Assembly (NCBI GenBank): GCA_008694505.1 | Contig: VZDJ01007747.1 | Coordinates: 39,941,202-40,005,201 of the forward strand | DNA length: 64,000 nucleotides | Source: Cyanoderma ruficeps | Taxonomy: Eukaryota; Chordata; Aves; Passeriformes; Timaliidae | Reading direction: 5' to 3' | In this document: positions 47,501-61,800 of the stretch, one piece after another | How the letters are laid out: each line of letters starts with the position of its first letter | Position numbering within the stretch: position 1 is the first letter of the stretch | The notes under the pieces: generated by a model | Databases searched by the model: none | Seen by the model: the letters and a program-made list of their open reading frames with translations, nothing else | What the model was told of the DNA's origin: nothing | Made by a program: the position numbers and the translations under genes

Positions 47501-50440
47501 ACAGCAGACAGAGGAAAAAATGGACTTCAGGGGGGAGAAAAAGTCCTCCTGATCGACAGTGTGAGCCTGCTTGCATTTAAAATCCTTAGTGATCTACAGT
47601 GGAAGTATCTGAAAATGCTTATTTGTTTGAACTTCACTTCTGTGAAGAACAGAAAACTATTTTTTCCTAAGGAGTTGAGATTTCCCAGGGAAAATTAATT
47701 TCAGAATTTTATCCACAGCTGACTAGTTTTAGAATATTCCTGGATATTGAATCCATATTCCTTGACATGTGTTAGAAAGTGTTTGTCTTGTACACCTACC
47801 AAGCCCTCACTGCTATGAAAGTTTTGCTGTCTGAGCTAAAATTACATCTTGTAGTTGGAGTGTTGGATGTGAAATCATAGCAGGGAATTAAACAATGACT
47901 GAAAGGAGCATGTAGGTGAGGTTATCACGTATGTGCACAGAGGAAAGAACATCAGAAAAAGAAAAACAGTCACTCACCTAGAGACTGCTCAGAGCCTGAG
48001 CTGAATATTGTATTGCAAGGATATGGCAAAGCTAGAATTGATAGGTATATCAGGAATAAAATGCTCTGCCCTGCCCTGCACTAGAGCACTTATCTTGAAA
48101 TAAAAAAGACAAAAAATTAAGCCAGCCAGGCTTATCTGGAAGCAGACTCATGCCTCAATGTGCTGCTAAAATTTCTGGAACAATGTACTCCAATGATAAT
48201 ACTAGTAAGAAATGTGCAGTATTGATTAACAAAGAATGGCCTGATGGTGCTTAGAAGAATTTGATACTAAGTCTAGTGACCTGTCAATTTACCAAAATAA
48301 TAAATTATTATTTTTCTGACATTTGAGAATAAAACTCCTTCCTCTCATTTTTACTGGAGAAACTAAACTGGCAGCAGCAATCTTGATGCTAGACCATGTG
48401 TAAGGCTCAGAGGTGAGTCTTTGCCTGGTCCTTAATCTATTTTTAATGGATTCTGACCATTCCTTAGAATACTTGTAAAGAAACATTCTGATTCGGTCAT
48501 GTTCTCCTCCCAATAGTACATTTAGATACATCAATTATTGGAATTAAAATATTTATATATAAAAAAAATTTAGAAATCTTCTGAATTGTTGACAGAAGTG
48601 CTCCCAGTATGAGTGGTTCCCATTATTTCTCTGAATTATAATAATGCCAAAGACTAAGTGAGACCTAGTGCAGTTTTACAGTTGGGAACTAAAGGGCTGG
48701 ATGGATGGAATCTCAGGTTTTGCAAATCATAATCCAGTCTGGCTGAAGTAGTTGTGTTCAAGCAGAGGGTGAGCTCCTCAGGAAATTGTCTATAACTGGG
48801 CAGGGACAACCTTCTCACAGTGTAAAAACTGTCTACAGACAAAACTTCTGTTTTTAATGAAAAAAGCGAAACCATCACTGGGGAAGTTGGATTCAGGTCC
48901 TTGATGTGCCTGTTGTGGGAAGGCAGCTGGCACCTGCCTGTAAAAACATCACAAAGTCTATTTTACACCAGTTAATAAATTATTTCTGCTAAGATATTCC
49001 CTCAAAAAAACTGCACAGCAAATCTGAGATGAATTTTCAAGATCTAATTCGAAGAGGTAAAGTAGATTTGAGTAGTGTGGAAGAAGATGCACCTTGCTAG
49101 CACAAATCTGTTTCACTGGATCCAAGGTTAGAATTTGGGCTGTTTGCTGGAATTCAGCATAAAGTTGTTTGGGGTATTTTTTTTTTTAATATTAATGCAG
49201 TATTTTAAAAGTTATAAAAGCTCATGTCCCTAAGAACACCCAGAAAATGTGACTTCTTTCATTGAAAAATGTGGTTTTTCTTGCTTTTGTAGCCTTTCTT
49301 GGTTTGGCTGTGATGCATTCATAAGGGAACAATACCAACAACGTTGGAAAAAGGTGTTTTACAAATTAAAATGGGTATTGGTGAGGGGAAAAAACCCACA
49401 TTCTTGCTGGTCAAATACGTATGTCTGACTATTAACAACAAAGTAGAGCCCCTGTATGAACTTTGTTGTAAATTAACTAATAATGTATTAAAGCTGAGAA
49501 CAGTATTTTGCTTTCAGAGTCTCGCTGCTGGGAGTTCTGCTTTTCATGAGGATGCAGATGAAAAAGGGATGATCCCTTTAAGAATTTGATAGGTTAAGTC
49601 ACGAAATTCATATCTCACACACCAGGCAAAAAAATATGCCAGCAACTGCTGGGAAAATGACAACTGCAGTGTCTGATCGCTTGTCAAATCAATGAGGCTT
49701 TTCTCTCCTTTTGGTGAGAATTTATTTGCAGGGGTTGGTGAGCTGAGAAAATAAGATTCCTGACCTAATGGTCACCCCCATTGGTATCTCATTGTGGAAA
49801 ATACTCTCTGCTGCAGTCCATTCAAGTGATTGGCAATGACAGCTTGGATGGATATTGTCAGTTGACAGGGCTTTGCACTCTCTCTGTTTTAAAAATGATG
49901 CTAAAGATCCCTTCCCCAGCATGCCGTGCCACAAGTTGGGTTTATGAATGAATGGATGAATGCATGCTTCTCTCCTGTCATCTGCAACAGCAACAACAAA
50001 AAAAAATTCCAATCCCATCCCTGAAACGATATGCTAAGTAAATTCACACACATGCATTTAACACACAAATGGGCAAATGGTGCCCGAAGGCAAGCTGAGC
50101 AAGCCCTTCCAAACACTGGGGCTGTATTTTTTTTGTAGTCATTAGGAATTTCATGGAAAATGTGAAACTGCCCATTTGATATGGAAAATCTCCATGAAAA
50201 ATGTGAAATTCCAGTGTTTCCAGCAAGGTTTTGCTGACAGCTCATGCATGGAGAATAGCCTGAAAGACATGCATGCAATTAAGGGATCCATATAGGCGAG
50301 CTGGAGAGAACAACACAGGCAGTGGGGGATGTGGCCTTTGCTAGGGCCAGCTGGTGTCTGCTCCTGGACTCTCCGAGGGCACCAGACCATTGAGAGAAGT
50401 GGGGCGAAAGGGAAAAAAGAAAACACAGAAGCTTCAGAGA
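44561..50440. other. Intergenic, no recognised gene
   Basis: No coding exon, RNA gene or clear transposon was identified. There are many short open frames on both strands, none with family features. A TTTCAG acceptor-like site near 49518 precedes a short open stretch but nothing else supports an exon. Confidence 0.45.
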
Positions 50441-50718
50441 AAATGAACCAAGTCTCTCGGAGAAAATCCTGGAGCTCCTAGGTAACCCTGTCCCTCCCTG
50501 CGCCCCCCCGCCTCGGGATGCCCTGAGATGCAGCTCCGAGTGTGACACGAGTCTCTTGTTTTCACAGGCCGAGAGTAACCATGCAAATGACAGAGGTGGT
50601 GGGGAGCTCAGCCGGGGAGCCAGGTGCTGGGCTGGGAAATGGGGATGAATGGTTTGGGAGGGAGGGCGTCCAGCTTGTGCTCCGTAATCGTGTCAAGCCG
50701 CTGCTTGTCTGCAGTTGA
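50441..50718 (+). other. Possible exon pair with an 86-bp intron
   Basis: CTCCTAG|GTAACC at 50481/50482 and a TCTTGTTTTCACAG acceptor ending at 50567 would frame an 86-base intron. The downstream exon has ATG at 50581 and a 45-codon frame ending at 50716-50718, with no known homology. The local GC content is raised. It could be a 5' UTR exon of the next gene (FAM53A by human synteny), a noncoding RNA, or chance. The left end is arbitrary. Confidence 0.2.
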
Positions 50719-50789
50719 GGAGATGCTTCTGCATCCTCTCCTTTCTTTGCTCTTTCTGAATGGTTTAGCCCTTCTGTTGTCTTTTCCTG

Positions 50790-51275
50790 TCTAAAGCTGA
50801 GACCCAGACACATTAAGGGATAAGGGTTTTTTACCTCGGTATTTTAATAAGGATCCTTATTGGCGAAGCACTTTGCCGAGGTGGGATGCGCCACAGTGCA
50901 CTCACACGATAGATCACCTACATCATTTATAGACCTTACAAGTTAGCACAAGGATGCCCCAATGGGAGGCCTGGATGAATGGTGTGATATTCTCTCATCT
51001 GAGGAATCCCCCCCTGGATGGGCCAAATCTCCAGTTACAGGATATGTTCTAGAGAGGACCTTGGTTTTCCCAAGATAGTGTAGGGTTTTCTGGTTCTACT
51101 ACTAGGAGGCCTTTAGGATGTTTGGTCTCCTGTCCTAATAAAATACTAGGGCTATGCTAAGTTATCAGACTTAAAGAATTGCAAGTATGCATGCTAAGAA
51201 TACTGAGGATACATAAAAGTTGTATAAAAGGTATATAAAAGAAAAGCGAAAAAAACTATCTTGTCATCACTTCCA
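50790..51275 (-). mobile_element. Probable solo LTR of an endogenous retrovirus
   Basis: On the minus strand the sequence has the order expected of an LTR: a TATA-type box (TCTATAAATGATG), then about 70 bases on a polyadenylation-like GCCAATAAGGATCC, then AATACCGAGG and a short tail ending GGGTCTCA. No gag, pol or env sequence lies next to it, so it would be a solo LTR. Exact ends and target-site duplication were not found. Confidence 0.5.
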
Positions 51276-54200
51276 GGCACCAGGAAAGGCTCAGCTATTC
51301 ATTTTGGAAGAGGGATTGAAAAACCTTTGTGTATGTTGTTGAATGTGGAGGGTAAAACAGAATTCCAACCGTCCCCTGCTTCCCCCTGCTGCAGGTGCTG
51401 ACTCCTTGCCTTGTCTGTGGTCATTTATCTGCTGTCCAGTGGCACCAGCCCAGTGCTGCAGCATTGTGTCACCTTAGCTCCTGATTTAACCAAGACTCGA
51501 GGGAAATGGCTGGATGGTTTGTGATCTGGGGGCTGCAGGGTCAAGGAAGCCAAGGCTGGGGCACAAGAACTGCCTCACAGTGTGTTCTGTTCTGAAAACA
51601 CCCCCTGTGATGTCACTTACTGCCATTGCTTGGGTCTGACAGGGCAGGTATTTGACTGAGCAGGTGGGGAGGTCCCTGCTCCATGCAAAAGCCTGGGGTA
51701 GAGGTGTTGAAGTCATCAGGGATCTGAGCTCCTGGAGGAGCCACACGGATCAGGAGCAGGGCTGCCTTACCCACCTGCAATGCCACAACTCCTGATGCTG
51801 CTGGACACCCTGAGCTGGTTCTGCTCCGTGCTCCTTGTGCCCTGGAGACCAGGATTCATGGCACCATGTAAAGGAGTGTACAAGCACATAAAGGAATTGA
51901 GAATTAACCAAGAAGCCACTTTCCTTGCAAGGGATTCCGGTGCCTCAACTCATCATTCTCATCTGGGCGCTATTCTGTAGTTTTCTCACAAAGCAAATCG
52001 GGTTCTTTTGTGCTGTTCTGTTTGCACTGGTTAGGAAAGGTTTCTGGTATGCCATGTTTGGGAGAGAAAGTGGGAGATGGGATCATAAGAAAGGGGAAGA
52101 CGAAGCATCTGTTGTTGTGTGGGAATTTAGAACCAAGGTCTGCTCTGCAGGCAGGAGTGATTGACTTGAGAAGAGCCTGGCCATGGAAACATGATTTCTA
52201 ATTAATAAAGGACAGGAAAACTGTGCAGCTTCTGAAATACAGGAAAATCTTCTCAGTTGCTCTCTCACACCTGCACCATCAAAGATATTACATTTAAGTG
52301 TTTTGTTTGGACTCTTCCCCCTTTCCCCCACCCCTCCCAAATCCCTGAGCACTCACTCCCACGCACACAGAATATATAAACCATGCAGCAGAGGTATGAG
52401 GGTCCTGATGCATGAGCATTGCAATTGCATTAAGAAGCTTTTGCTGTACTCCAGGTCACTGTTCCTGTATAATTGGAACAAATTGTTAACTCATTGACTT
52501 AACCAACTTTTTCCAGAAAAACTTGGTCATCCCATGCAGCAGCATTGCTCTGTTTGCTTTACCAGCAGCCTGCAGTCCAGGGGAAATGGAAGCAAAGGGG
52601 GACTCCTTGTTAGACTGAGGCTGAGGCTGCAGCACAGCTTATAGCCTTGCTCTGGTTTTTGGGGAGTCATCTGCTTCCACGTCTTCTGGTTCTTAGCTCT
52701 GTGTTCTTTTAAAGAGGGTGTCTTGTGTGGCCTGAGGAGAGAGTGATGTGAGAAGGGAGAGCACTCTGCAACATGAGGACAGGAATTACAAGACCTACCA
52801 GGTGTTTCTAGTAAAAGAGAATTATGTGCAATGGAGAAGATGCTGGCTGCTGGAATGGTCCTTGGGGAAGAAAGTAAATCCAGACATCCCCTTCCCCTTC
52901 TCACAGCACTATCCCAGTTCACACACTTGCCCCAGACGCTGCCGGTTTGCAAGTGATATAATGTGGCACGTCTGGCCAGCTCATGCATTGCCTAGCAGGG
53001 AGCAACATGCCTTTATTAATGTCAAATTCCTCACGTTTTGGAAGGTGAGCATTTGTTTGATCACCATGGATATGCAGGGCTGTGGTTAGCTGTGGAATTG
53101 GCTCAAATTGTAGGTACTGTCAGGGATTTGACATATAAAAGCTGTGGAGTAAGGTGGTGGCTTAAATAGGAGTCAGCTGGGCCTTTATCCTGGGTTTGGC
53201 TGTGGATTAGTGCATCTCATCAGCTGAGTGTTTTATACTGATAAACAACCCAGTGCTATTTTGTACTTTTTTCACATTTTGCTTGCAGAAGACAAACTAT
53301 CTTTAAAAGGCAAAAAACCCAGCTGCATAGTTCTGTAATATTAATATTACTTAAATACCTGATTTCTCCTCTTCCATGCAGAAAAGGCAGAATTGTACCA
53401 AGCAGGGCCAAATAATGAAAAGAAGTGTATTTCCCTTCATCACTTCCATGTGCACGACTGGAATAGCCCCACACAACACCAGTCTGGTGTAAAGGTTCTT
53501 TCGCTCTGTAGATAAAAATAATTGTTCACAGAATAAGTCACGTTCTGTGACAGAGCCTAGATTCTTCTATAAAAAATGCACTTTTGCTGTTGCTGCAATA
53601 GCAACAGCCACAAATAGATCTATCCAGAACCAGTTGCACCAGCCAAGCCTCTTCCCCTTAATTAGTGGGCAGAATGTGGGTGAAATGATAAGGAGTGCAT
53701 GGCAAATTGAAATAAAAATGATGCATTGTTCTGTATTTCTGGGGCTTTACTTTCTGCATATGTGCCCTTCGTGCCATCATCTTTTCAGGGGAAAAAATAT
53801 TCTCATTCCCTCCAAATGCTGATGGTCACTCAACCATGGTGAATGCACTTGAATCTTAAGATTTATGATCACAATCCTGTTATCTGCAGTGTCAGGATGA
53901 TTATCCCAGCAGTCCTGCAGGATCAACCTAAAAATTGTTGGACAAGAAAATTATTTGTCAGAAATTACACCAAGAAGATGATTGGTTCTGAATTTGAAAC
54001 AGACATAGTTATTTGCAGCTGCTCTGGTTGCCCCCCTCTCATCTTTCCTCCGCTGCCCAAACAAGATGAAATACAGGTTCTTGTTTTGTCAGCACGTGAC
54101 TGGAAGAAACTTTTTATATTCTCACTTATTTTCTTTATTTTACAGCTGTGAGTATTGCAATGCCTGCCCCAGATATTAAATACAAATAAAATATATTTTA

Positions 54201-55800
54201 TCTTCTTTGTCCAGTGATTTAATCAATTGTATTGCCGTGGGCATATTTAATGGAGCAGACATGAAATACAGAGGGGTCTCTTGTGACTGGAAATCTGAAG
54301 TGTCTCTTTGCCATGCAAAGCTTACCACTGCCTGAGCTGTGATCTTTAACCAAACAAAACACAAGCCCAGTGACAACTACACTACCTGTTTCAGTATAAT
54401 TTCTTAAAGCTTCTGTCAACTTTCTGCAGTACTTTCTCAGAAAATAAAAGCTGGTCTTCAGACCTATGGAGTACAAAAAATTACAAATTTTTAAAAAAGT
54501 AAGTTTACAAATTTACAAAAAAGTACAAACTTTCCTGGCAATATGAGGATCACTTTTATACTTTTAAAAGTTATTTTATTAAGATTTCTTCTCTAAGCAC
54601 CCTCTTCCCTCAACTATGCCTAGACATCATACTAGAAATCAGCTTAACATCTGTACAAATTTGACCAAGGCAGCAAGTCTTACCGACTTCAAGAACAGAA
54701 AGACACTTGTATCCCAGTGCTTTTTAGATAACTGGTCTCAAATGGGATCTGCAGTAAATTGAAACCTCCCACTGACTTCAGATGGCTCCCAGATTAGGTG
54801 TTTGGGAAGGCCACAAACACCACCTGTGGCAGAGAAGTAATTCAAGTGGTGTCATGCCAGGTTTTCTGCCTCTGTCCGACTTCTCACTCTAGGCTCTAGC
54901 AGTGTGTTAACTGTGCTGGGCTGCTTTTCTGGTGAACTTACTGAGTATGGTTTCTGAACACAGGGCTTCACCAGGCACCCACCTGGCCCATCTGGGCGCT
55001 GAGATGTGAATTCTTGCATCTACAGTTGTGATTTAATTGACTTTAGCATCTCTCATGAACACCTAGGGGCAAGGTGAGGATCAGCAGACCTCTGGAAGCT
55101 CTGTGAGATCTACATGCACTTGCTCCTTCATCCCTCACAGTTATCTTGGATTGTCAAAGAATTGCAGCAGAGCAGACTCCTCCTCTGTCCATGTTGCACA
55201 GACACTCAGGACTGTGTTGTGCTGAAGGTCAGAGACACTTGAAAACTGTTTACATAAGTCACAACCCCAACAGAATTTACAACCTGTTATTTGCTCTTGC
55301 ATTCTTATGGTCTTCACTGACCCTTCTAATCTGACTATAATTTACAACCACATCTGTTTTGGGTAGTGGGGTGGGAGAGGTGAGTTGAATTTGACAGCTG
55401 CAACAAGGTTTAAGTAATGCCCAACATCATTTATGGCTGGAGGAGACCTCAAAGACAACTACATGGACCTGCTATTTTTGTACCATCACCTGCAGCTGTC
55501 AGACCCCTCTTTAGGCCAAGTAACTGCATCAGCCAGTTGGTTCAGCTCAGTGAAGGTCACAAAAAGATCCAGAGACTGTGCAAAAATGGGAGAGCAGGAG
55601 GCTGAGAGACTGCACTGGAGATACAGCAGAGCTGTTCAGCAGTGGTGAAGCTGTGCCCAAAGGCAGAAGTTGTGTTATTGCAGAAGCAGAGAGAAGAGCA
55701 GGTCATTAGGAGGGAAAATCTTTCCCGTCTGCTTCCAGCTGTGCTCTCCCTTCCTCTCCTGTGGGCCAGCTCTGCACACTGAATCAACAAGCTGAGCAGG
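51276..55800. other. Intergenic, no recognised gene
   Basis: No supported coding exon, RNA gene or transposon. Open frames such as 52527-52988 (minus) and 52748-53089 (plus) overlap each other and have the composition of chance frames. Confidence 0.45.
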
Positions 55801-55802
55801 AA

Positions 55803-55855
55803 GAAAGCACGCAGGGAATAAAACAGGCNGAAAGCACACAGGGAATAAAACAGGC
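55803..55855 (+). repeat. Two copies of a 26-27 bp unit separated by an undetermined base
   Basis: GAAAGCACGCAGGGAATAAA continuing to CAGGC (55803-55828) is repeated at 55830-55855 with one change. The base between them (55829) is N. The ambiguity at a repeat junction suggests that the assembly or polishing could not settle the copy number. Confidence 0.85.
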
Positions 55856-55859
55856 GTGT

Positions 55860-58800
55860 GCATCTCAAAGGGATCTGAATGAGTGCAGCAAAGGTGGGTC
55901 TGAGGGAGGGGTGGGGACACAGGGGGAGCTGTACCCTCAGTCTGTGTGAGGGGAAGGTCCTGCTGCATGGACAAAGCCCAGGAGCCAATTCCCAGGGAGA
56001 GCAGATGAGTGAAACCAAGGGAGAACCATCACTTAGACCAGAGATGTGAGGGTCAGGCTGAGAACATGAAGGCAGCACACAGCCAGTGTCCCATCTGTGC
56101 TGGGGGCTGGAACAGAAGACAAGGACAGCACTACATGCTGAGGTTTCTCTGGTACACTATCCCACTTTCCAGCTATCCATGGCTTAAAGGCTTCCTGAGT
56201 TGGACATCATGCCTTTGTGTTTCATGGCCCTTGGCATGCCTTCCTCCTGGAAGTTTATTTTTCATGTCTTTGAACCCATGAAAGCTCTGGCATGATAATT
56301 GATAAAAGAACCTTGGATGAAAAGAACCACAGGGATATAAAAACAGATCCTGCAGGATTTCTCCAGTATGATGAAAAATTCATGCAAATAACACAAATGT
56401 TTTTCATAGAATATGTGTGTATATATATAGAAATGAAAACAAATCCAAAAATATTCAAATATTGGCAAAATCCATATACCTTTTCCAAAATCATCCCTCT
56501 GTTTTTCTCTTCACTGAAATAATGAGGATTTTGTTATGTTTATGCTGCTCCTACATGGCCTAAGGGGTTTTGCCCATATTAACAGTGACTCTGTCTCTCT
56601 TCCTGCCTTGAGCACTTGCAGTGATGGAAATTTAGGAGCTGTGGCTGCTGCTAGAGGGGTGGCAGGTACCATGGTGTGGTGCTACAGGGGTAGCTTTGAA
56701 GTGCCAGAACCAGCCAGCAGCCACCTACACCGCAACTCCCAGTGCTTACCAAGGCAGGGGAAAGCCAAATGATATCATCACCACCAGCAAAACTTCCAGT
56801 GACTTCCCAAGCCTAGGGGTGTCCCCTGAGCCAAGACATCTTGGTGTGACCCACTCAGCAAGGAGGTGGATGCTAAGAAGCTTTCTGTAGGCTTCCAGTG
56901 TCCCACTTGCACTTTCCTGATGGAAAATCTTCTGTGTTGCCCCATGGAATTGTACTGCACCAACTGGCACCATTTTGCAGACACGCAGGTCTCTTAATAT
57001 TTTCTTTTTGCCTTCCCTCTTCAGGAAGAGTGAACAACTGGGTAATAGCCAGGTGAATTTACCAACTGTGTGACTTTGGAACATCAGGGAAGCTGGCTTC
57101 AGAAAAGAAATTTCTGATGTATTTTACTTGAATAAATCCGAATAAATTGACTGGGACTCAAAGCCACCAGATCAAACCTTCACCCTACTGAGAAGACAGA
57201 CAGCTTCGACATTAGATCAGGTTGTTTCGTGTCTTGTATGGTTTAGTTTTGATTATCTCCATGGATGGAGATACAACCATCTCTTTGGCCCCCTGTTTAA
57301 CTGCTCACATTAAGTAACTTCTTGGAAGTTACTTAATTGATTGGAATTTTGCTGATGGAGATTGGATCTGCTCCCTCCCATCCTCCCCCTAGGCACACGT
57401 GAGAGGAGTCTGGCTTCATGCCCTTTGTAGTCCTCATTCAATACTGACAACAGGTGATTTAGTCCTTTCCACTTGCTGAAAAGAGGGCAGAACTGTGAAG
57501 CAAAAATGTTCCAGTCCCATCCCTCCCCTCTTTTCTTTTTGGGTTTGTTTTCATTGAATAGTGATTTTTCTCTGTGACTTTGGGATGGTGTTCCTTGCAA
57601 CTCTTTCATTTTTTGGCTCCGGCTGACATTGCAGTTTCTCCAGGTTTTTTAAAGTTGCGGTTTCTTACACTTTACCTGGCTTCTCATATAGCCCCTGTTA
57701 ACCGTGGCATGAAAACACTTGTGTGGCTTTATTACCACCTGCAGGGACACTGGCCAAAAAGTGCAGACCTGCAACAGAGCCCCTGGCTTGGGTGGGAGGT
57801 GTTACACCCCCACAACACAGCCCAGCTCAAGGCTCATGGCCCGGGGTGTGTGTTGGAGACTCATGACGATTTTTTTTTTTTTTGGTTGTTCCAATCTCTG
57901 CTGAATGTCTGAGCTTGTCCCTGCAGGGAGTGAGCAGCAGAGCTCTGCCAGTGAGAACTCCCTGGCATGATTTGCATTGCTCTGTTCCATGTGTTCTGTA
58001 AAACCAGAGCAAACCTGTCCATGGGCGCTCCTTACTTTGGTTTAGTTTCCCACCAGATTAAAGCAAACCGATAGGAGCCTGGGTTTAACACGGGAGCATC
58101 CCTCCCTCTGCTCGCTCCGGGGTTTCTATTAGTTTAATGAATTGGTTTAAATTAACATCTACTTGAATGGGTGCAACTCTTTCATGTAAATGAGGCCTGA
58201 GGCTAGGAGATAAACAAGAGATGAGGTGAGAAGACCTTTAAATTATTCAGAGCCCAGCAGAAACCCATATGAATGGACCGAGAGCTATTTTTGTCTTTAT
58301 TCTCCTACCTTTTAAAAGATACCATAAAATGGCTGAAACAACTCTTAGCAGAAAGCCAGGGCCAGAGAGTGGGTGGAGAAGAATGCCAGAAGGTTATGGG
58401 TGCAAGTTTTGGAGCTTGTACCTGTGAGTGCCTCATCCCAAACAAAGCCAGAGGAGCTGCCAGAGAGCTACACATGTGCAGCACATGGATGGGTAAAAAG
58501 AGGAAATGCAGGGAAAGGCTGCAGGGCTAAATCCCAATCCCATTTAAAGTCAGTGGCAGAGCTCCACTGACTAAGATTGGCCCTCAGCCCTGATTTCATT
58601 TGTTCTGAGGGTTTGCTTGTGCAATTGTTAATCTGTGCTGATGAGCAATAATTGCTACAGGAAGGGAAAAGTGAAGAGGAGGCAGCACAAAAGCCGTGGA
58701 ATCTGTCCTGACCCTGCCTGGACACATTTCACTGCAAGGTTTCACTCTGTGCATTGCTGGAGGGGAGCATCCTCCCTTTGCCAATGCCACATCAAAGTGC

Positions 58801-61800
58801 AGTGTGTGGTGCAGGATTTCAGCATCCCGGGGTTGCAGACAGGAACAGCCTGAGCTGCCTGTGAAATGAGCCGGGATATGGGACTGCAGCCGGACAAAGG
58901 CCCACGTTCCTTCTGGAGATGTCCGGGGAAATGTAAAACCTCCTCAGTCATACAGGGGGATTCAGGAAACTCTTGCTGCAATGAATGTGACAGTGTGACA
59001 GTCACACAAACCGGTGCTTCCCCAAGAAGGTGGTTGACATCAACCCAGTGGGTGTAACAGGAGTCCAGCTGTCGTTGTCAGGGGTCAGATGTAGTCTGGT
59101 GGCCAGGGATGATTCTCCTGGATGAGATTGTCCTCTATGGATTGTCCTCTAACTCCATCATCTAGTTGGCTTTCTGCATTGAGGGTCTTTCTCCATCTCT
59201 GGCTGTGGTGGGCCAGTGGCACAAATTCCATGGCCTGGGAGGCAGCACAGGATAAGAGCAGCTGTTTCCCACTTTCAAATCTCCAGCCCATATGTGGAGG
59301 AGCTGGCAAGCTCCCATCTTTTATGAATGCCTGAGACTGCATGATTTCTAATCTTGGATATCTGGTGCATTTTCTTCTCCATATCTTCCATTCCTCCCTC
59401 CAGCCTTAACATCTGGAGTTGAGTTGGGGAGATTACCAGCGTGCAAAGGCTTGAGACTGCTCTAAACCAGACCACTGAGCAGGCTGTCCTGTACTGGTGC
59501 TTTCCCTTTTCTCAGAAAAATATCCCATCTAGTGTTTTCTGCAAACAAACACTAGATGGGATTTTGGTCTCTAATGGGACTCCTCATCCAGGCTTCATTT
59601 TCAAACTGGAATGAAAATAGCAGTATTGCTTTAAATTGCATTTATATTCTTAGCAACTGAAAGATTAGGGAGAACTTCTGCAAATGTTAGTTCAAAGCGT
59701 GTTTTCAGACTTTTGGTTCTTCAGATAAACACCCAAAGCAGGTTTTTCTCATGTTCTCTCTCACTCTTACTTCAAGCATTGAAAACATAATAAACATATG
59801 ACAAATAAAATAGAAAATATAATTAAAAACTGTCTCTTTAATAAACCTACAACTTTCTGATTTACTCAGAAGACATCCGTCCACTAAAGCAAATTTATCT
59901 TTGCATTTTGTATCACACAGTTTAGCAACTAATACCAAACAGCTGTACAGAAGTGTGCCAGAATTAAAAAAAAATAAAGTTTTTACATAGGAATGAATAA
60001 AAGTCTTTACAGTCTGGTATTTATTTTCTTTGTTTCTGTGGTATAACTGTCCTATAACACTTCAGACTCCCAGGCCTGGTGTTTCAGAGCTTCTGACAGT
60101 GAGGATGCTGTGCTTGATTTATTTGGTTTACTTGGCAATATTAAGTATGTAGATGAGTGGAAAAAAGACCTGCTGATGATATTTCCAGGTAAATGAGAGG
60201 TCAGGGCAAGGAGGGACATTTAGAGGGAAAAAAAAATGAGACAGAATGGGTTCCCAACAGACATGGAGGGCAGAGCAAGGAAGAAGATGACAGTCATTTG
60301 GAAAACTGCAAGCTGGTGAAACAGTGAGGTGCTGGAGGCAGCTCCTGGACATCCTTGCAAAGGCTGACAGCTTTTTAAAAATGGGAAACATGCTTTGCTC
60401 TTTGACTGTTTTTCATTTCCACCTCATCCTGCTCTTGTGCAATAGGAATTGTTTTTCACTGAATGCACTGACCAAAAGTAAGGACTTTTCCTAGATGGAT
60501 TGTTTTAAATCTTGTGATCTGGACCTTTCTTACTCTTCTTATTCTTAATGTATATAACCTAGTAAGGTTCACCCACTCAGTTAGTGAAACTGTCCTTTTA
60601 TTATATACAACAGAGCATTTTCAGAGAAACCTCAATAATTCCTAGTTATAAGAAAATGCCCCTAGAGCTCAGTTTGCCAAGGTGTTATTTAGCTTCCATT
60701 TGTTCTCTAATGCGTTGTTTCCCTCTTTGTGCACCTCTTTGAAACCTGAGCTAATCCATCAAAGGCTCATCTGTGTCTGTGGAGTCAAACATTCCAGTGG
60801 CCAGTGTTGCCTTCAGTCAGATGAGATCTCATTTTCCTCTGCAGTAGCTGGAAAATGCAAATCAAAACGGGAGGACCTAGAGCTCCTGTGGTCTCTTGCT
60901 TTGATTGAAGTCTGAGTGGTTTTACAGCTTTTATTCCTTTAGACACTTTATTTGTCCTTGCCTGGTTACAGCTGAGGGCCAAAGGCCCAAGTGTTTGCAA
61001 AGGAACTGGTGTGACACAGATAAAGATTACAATCCACCTCTAGGCAGAGCCATCTCTGGATGGATGAGCAATGTCCTTCACACAGTTATCACAAAAGGCA
61101 TTAATATGCTAATGGATCTCAGTCATTTAGTAGCAGCATTATAAAATATTTTTATTTTTACTTTTTTGTTCATACAAGACTACTTTTGTGCCAACAGCCT
61201 TTCCCATCTGTCTTCTAACCTCCCTGCTCTCTGTGCCTCAACAAACAGAAGAGATCAAGTCTTACACTGTGTTTTTAGTGCTTCAGATTCAGAGTTAAAC
61301 TCATAACAGAGTTTATGGTTCAAGACTTTGCCCCCTGGTAAGTGCTAGGAGGTGAAAATGTTCCTTTCCATGGTGACAGCTATGTTGCTAAATACAACAG
61401 AACAGATGTTTTCAGCCCAAAAGAAAAGTGGTACAGAAGGTCTATAGTGCTGTGGTTTGCTCTGTACTATCCACCCTGCCTTTTAGGAATGCCTGCTATT
61501 CCCCAGGCCATGCCAGGCCTTCTCTGGGAAGGCACTGATGGGTACAGACCCCAGCTTCATGATGAAAGGCACTGCCAGTTTAGCAGGGTGCACAGCTAAT
61601 CGTCCAGACCTTAAGTTTGATTTGGTTCTGGAATCAAACACACCTGATCTATCTTCAGTAGAGATGATAGTTATTTTCTGCGTTGTGATTTTGGTTTGTT
61701 TCCATCACATGTAATGTTCTGTTAGTGGCACAGACTGACCCAGAGCATGCAGAGAAACTGCTCATCACAGGTATTGTGTCATTTGTGTGGTCAGCTTGTG

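Noticed and set aside
49518..49589. Possible exon after a TTTCAG acceptor
   Set aside because: Short, with no donor in phase before the stop and no known domain.
51226..51245. TATAAAAG and TATATAAAAG as a plus-strand promoter
   Set aside because: They fall inside or at the edge of the minus-oriented LTR-like element, with no gene downstream.
53547..54151. Two adjacent plus-strand frames that might be exons
   Set aside because: No flanking splice sites in matching phase, no family resemblance and chance-like composition.
57574..57912. 112-codon plus-strand frame
   Set aside because: It runs through a poly-T tract, has no homology that I can recognise, and overlaps open frames on the other strand.
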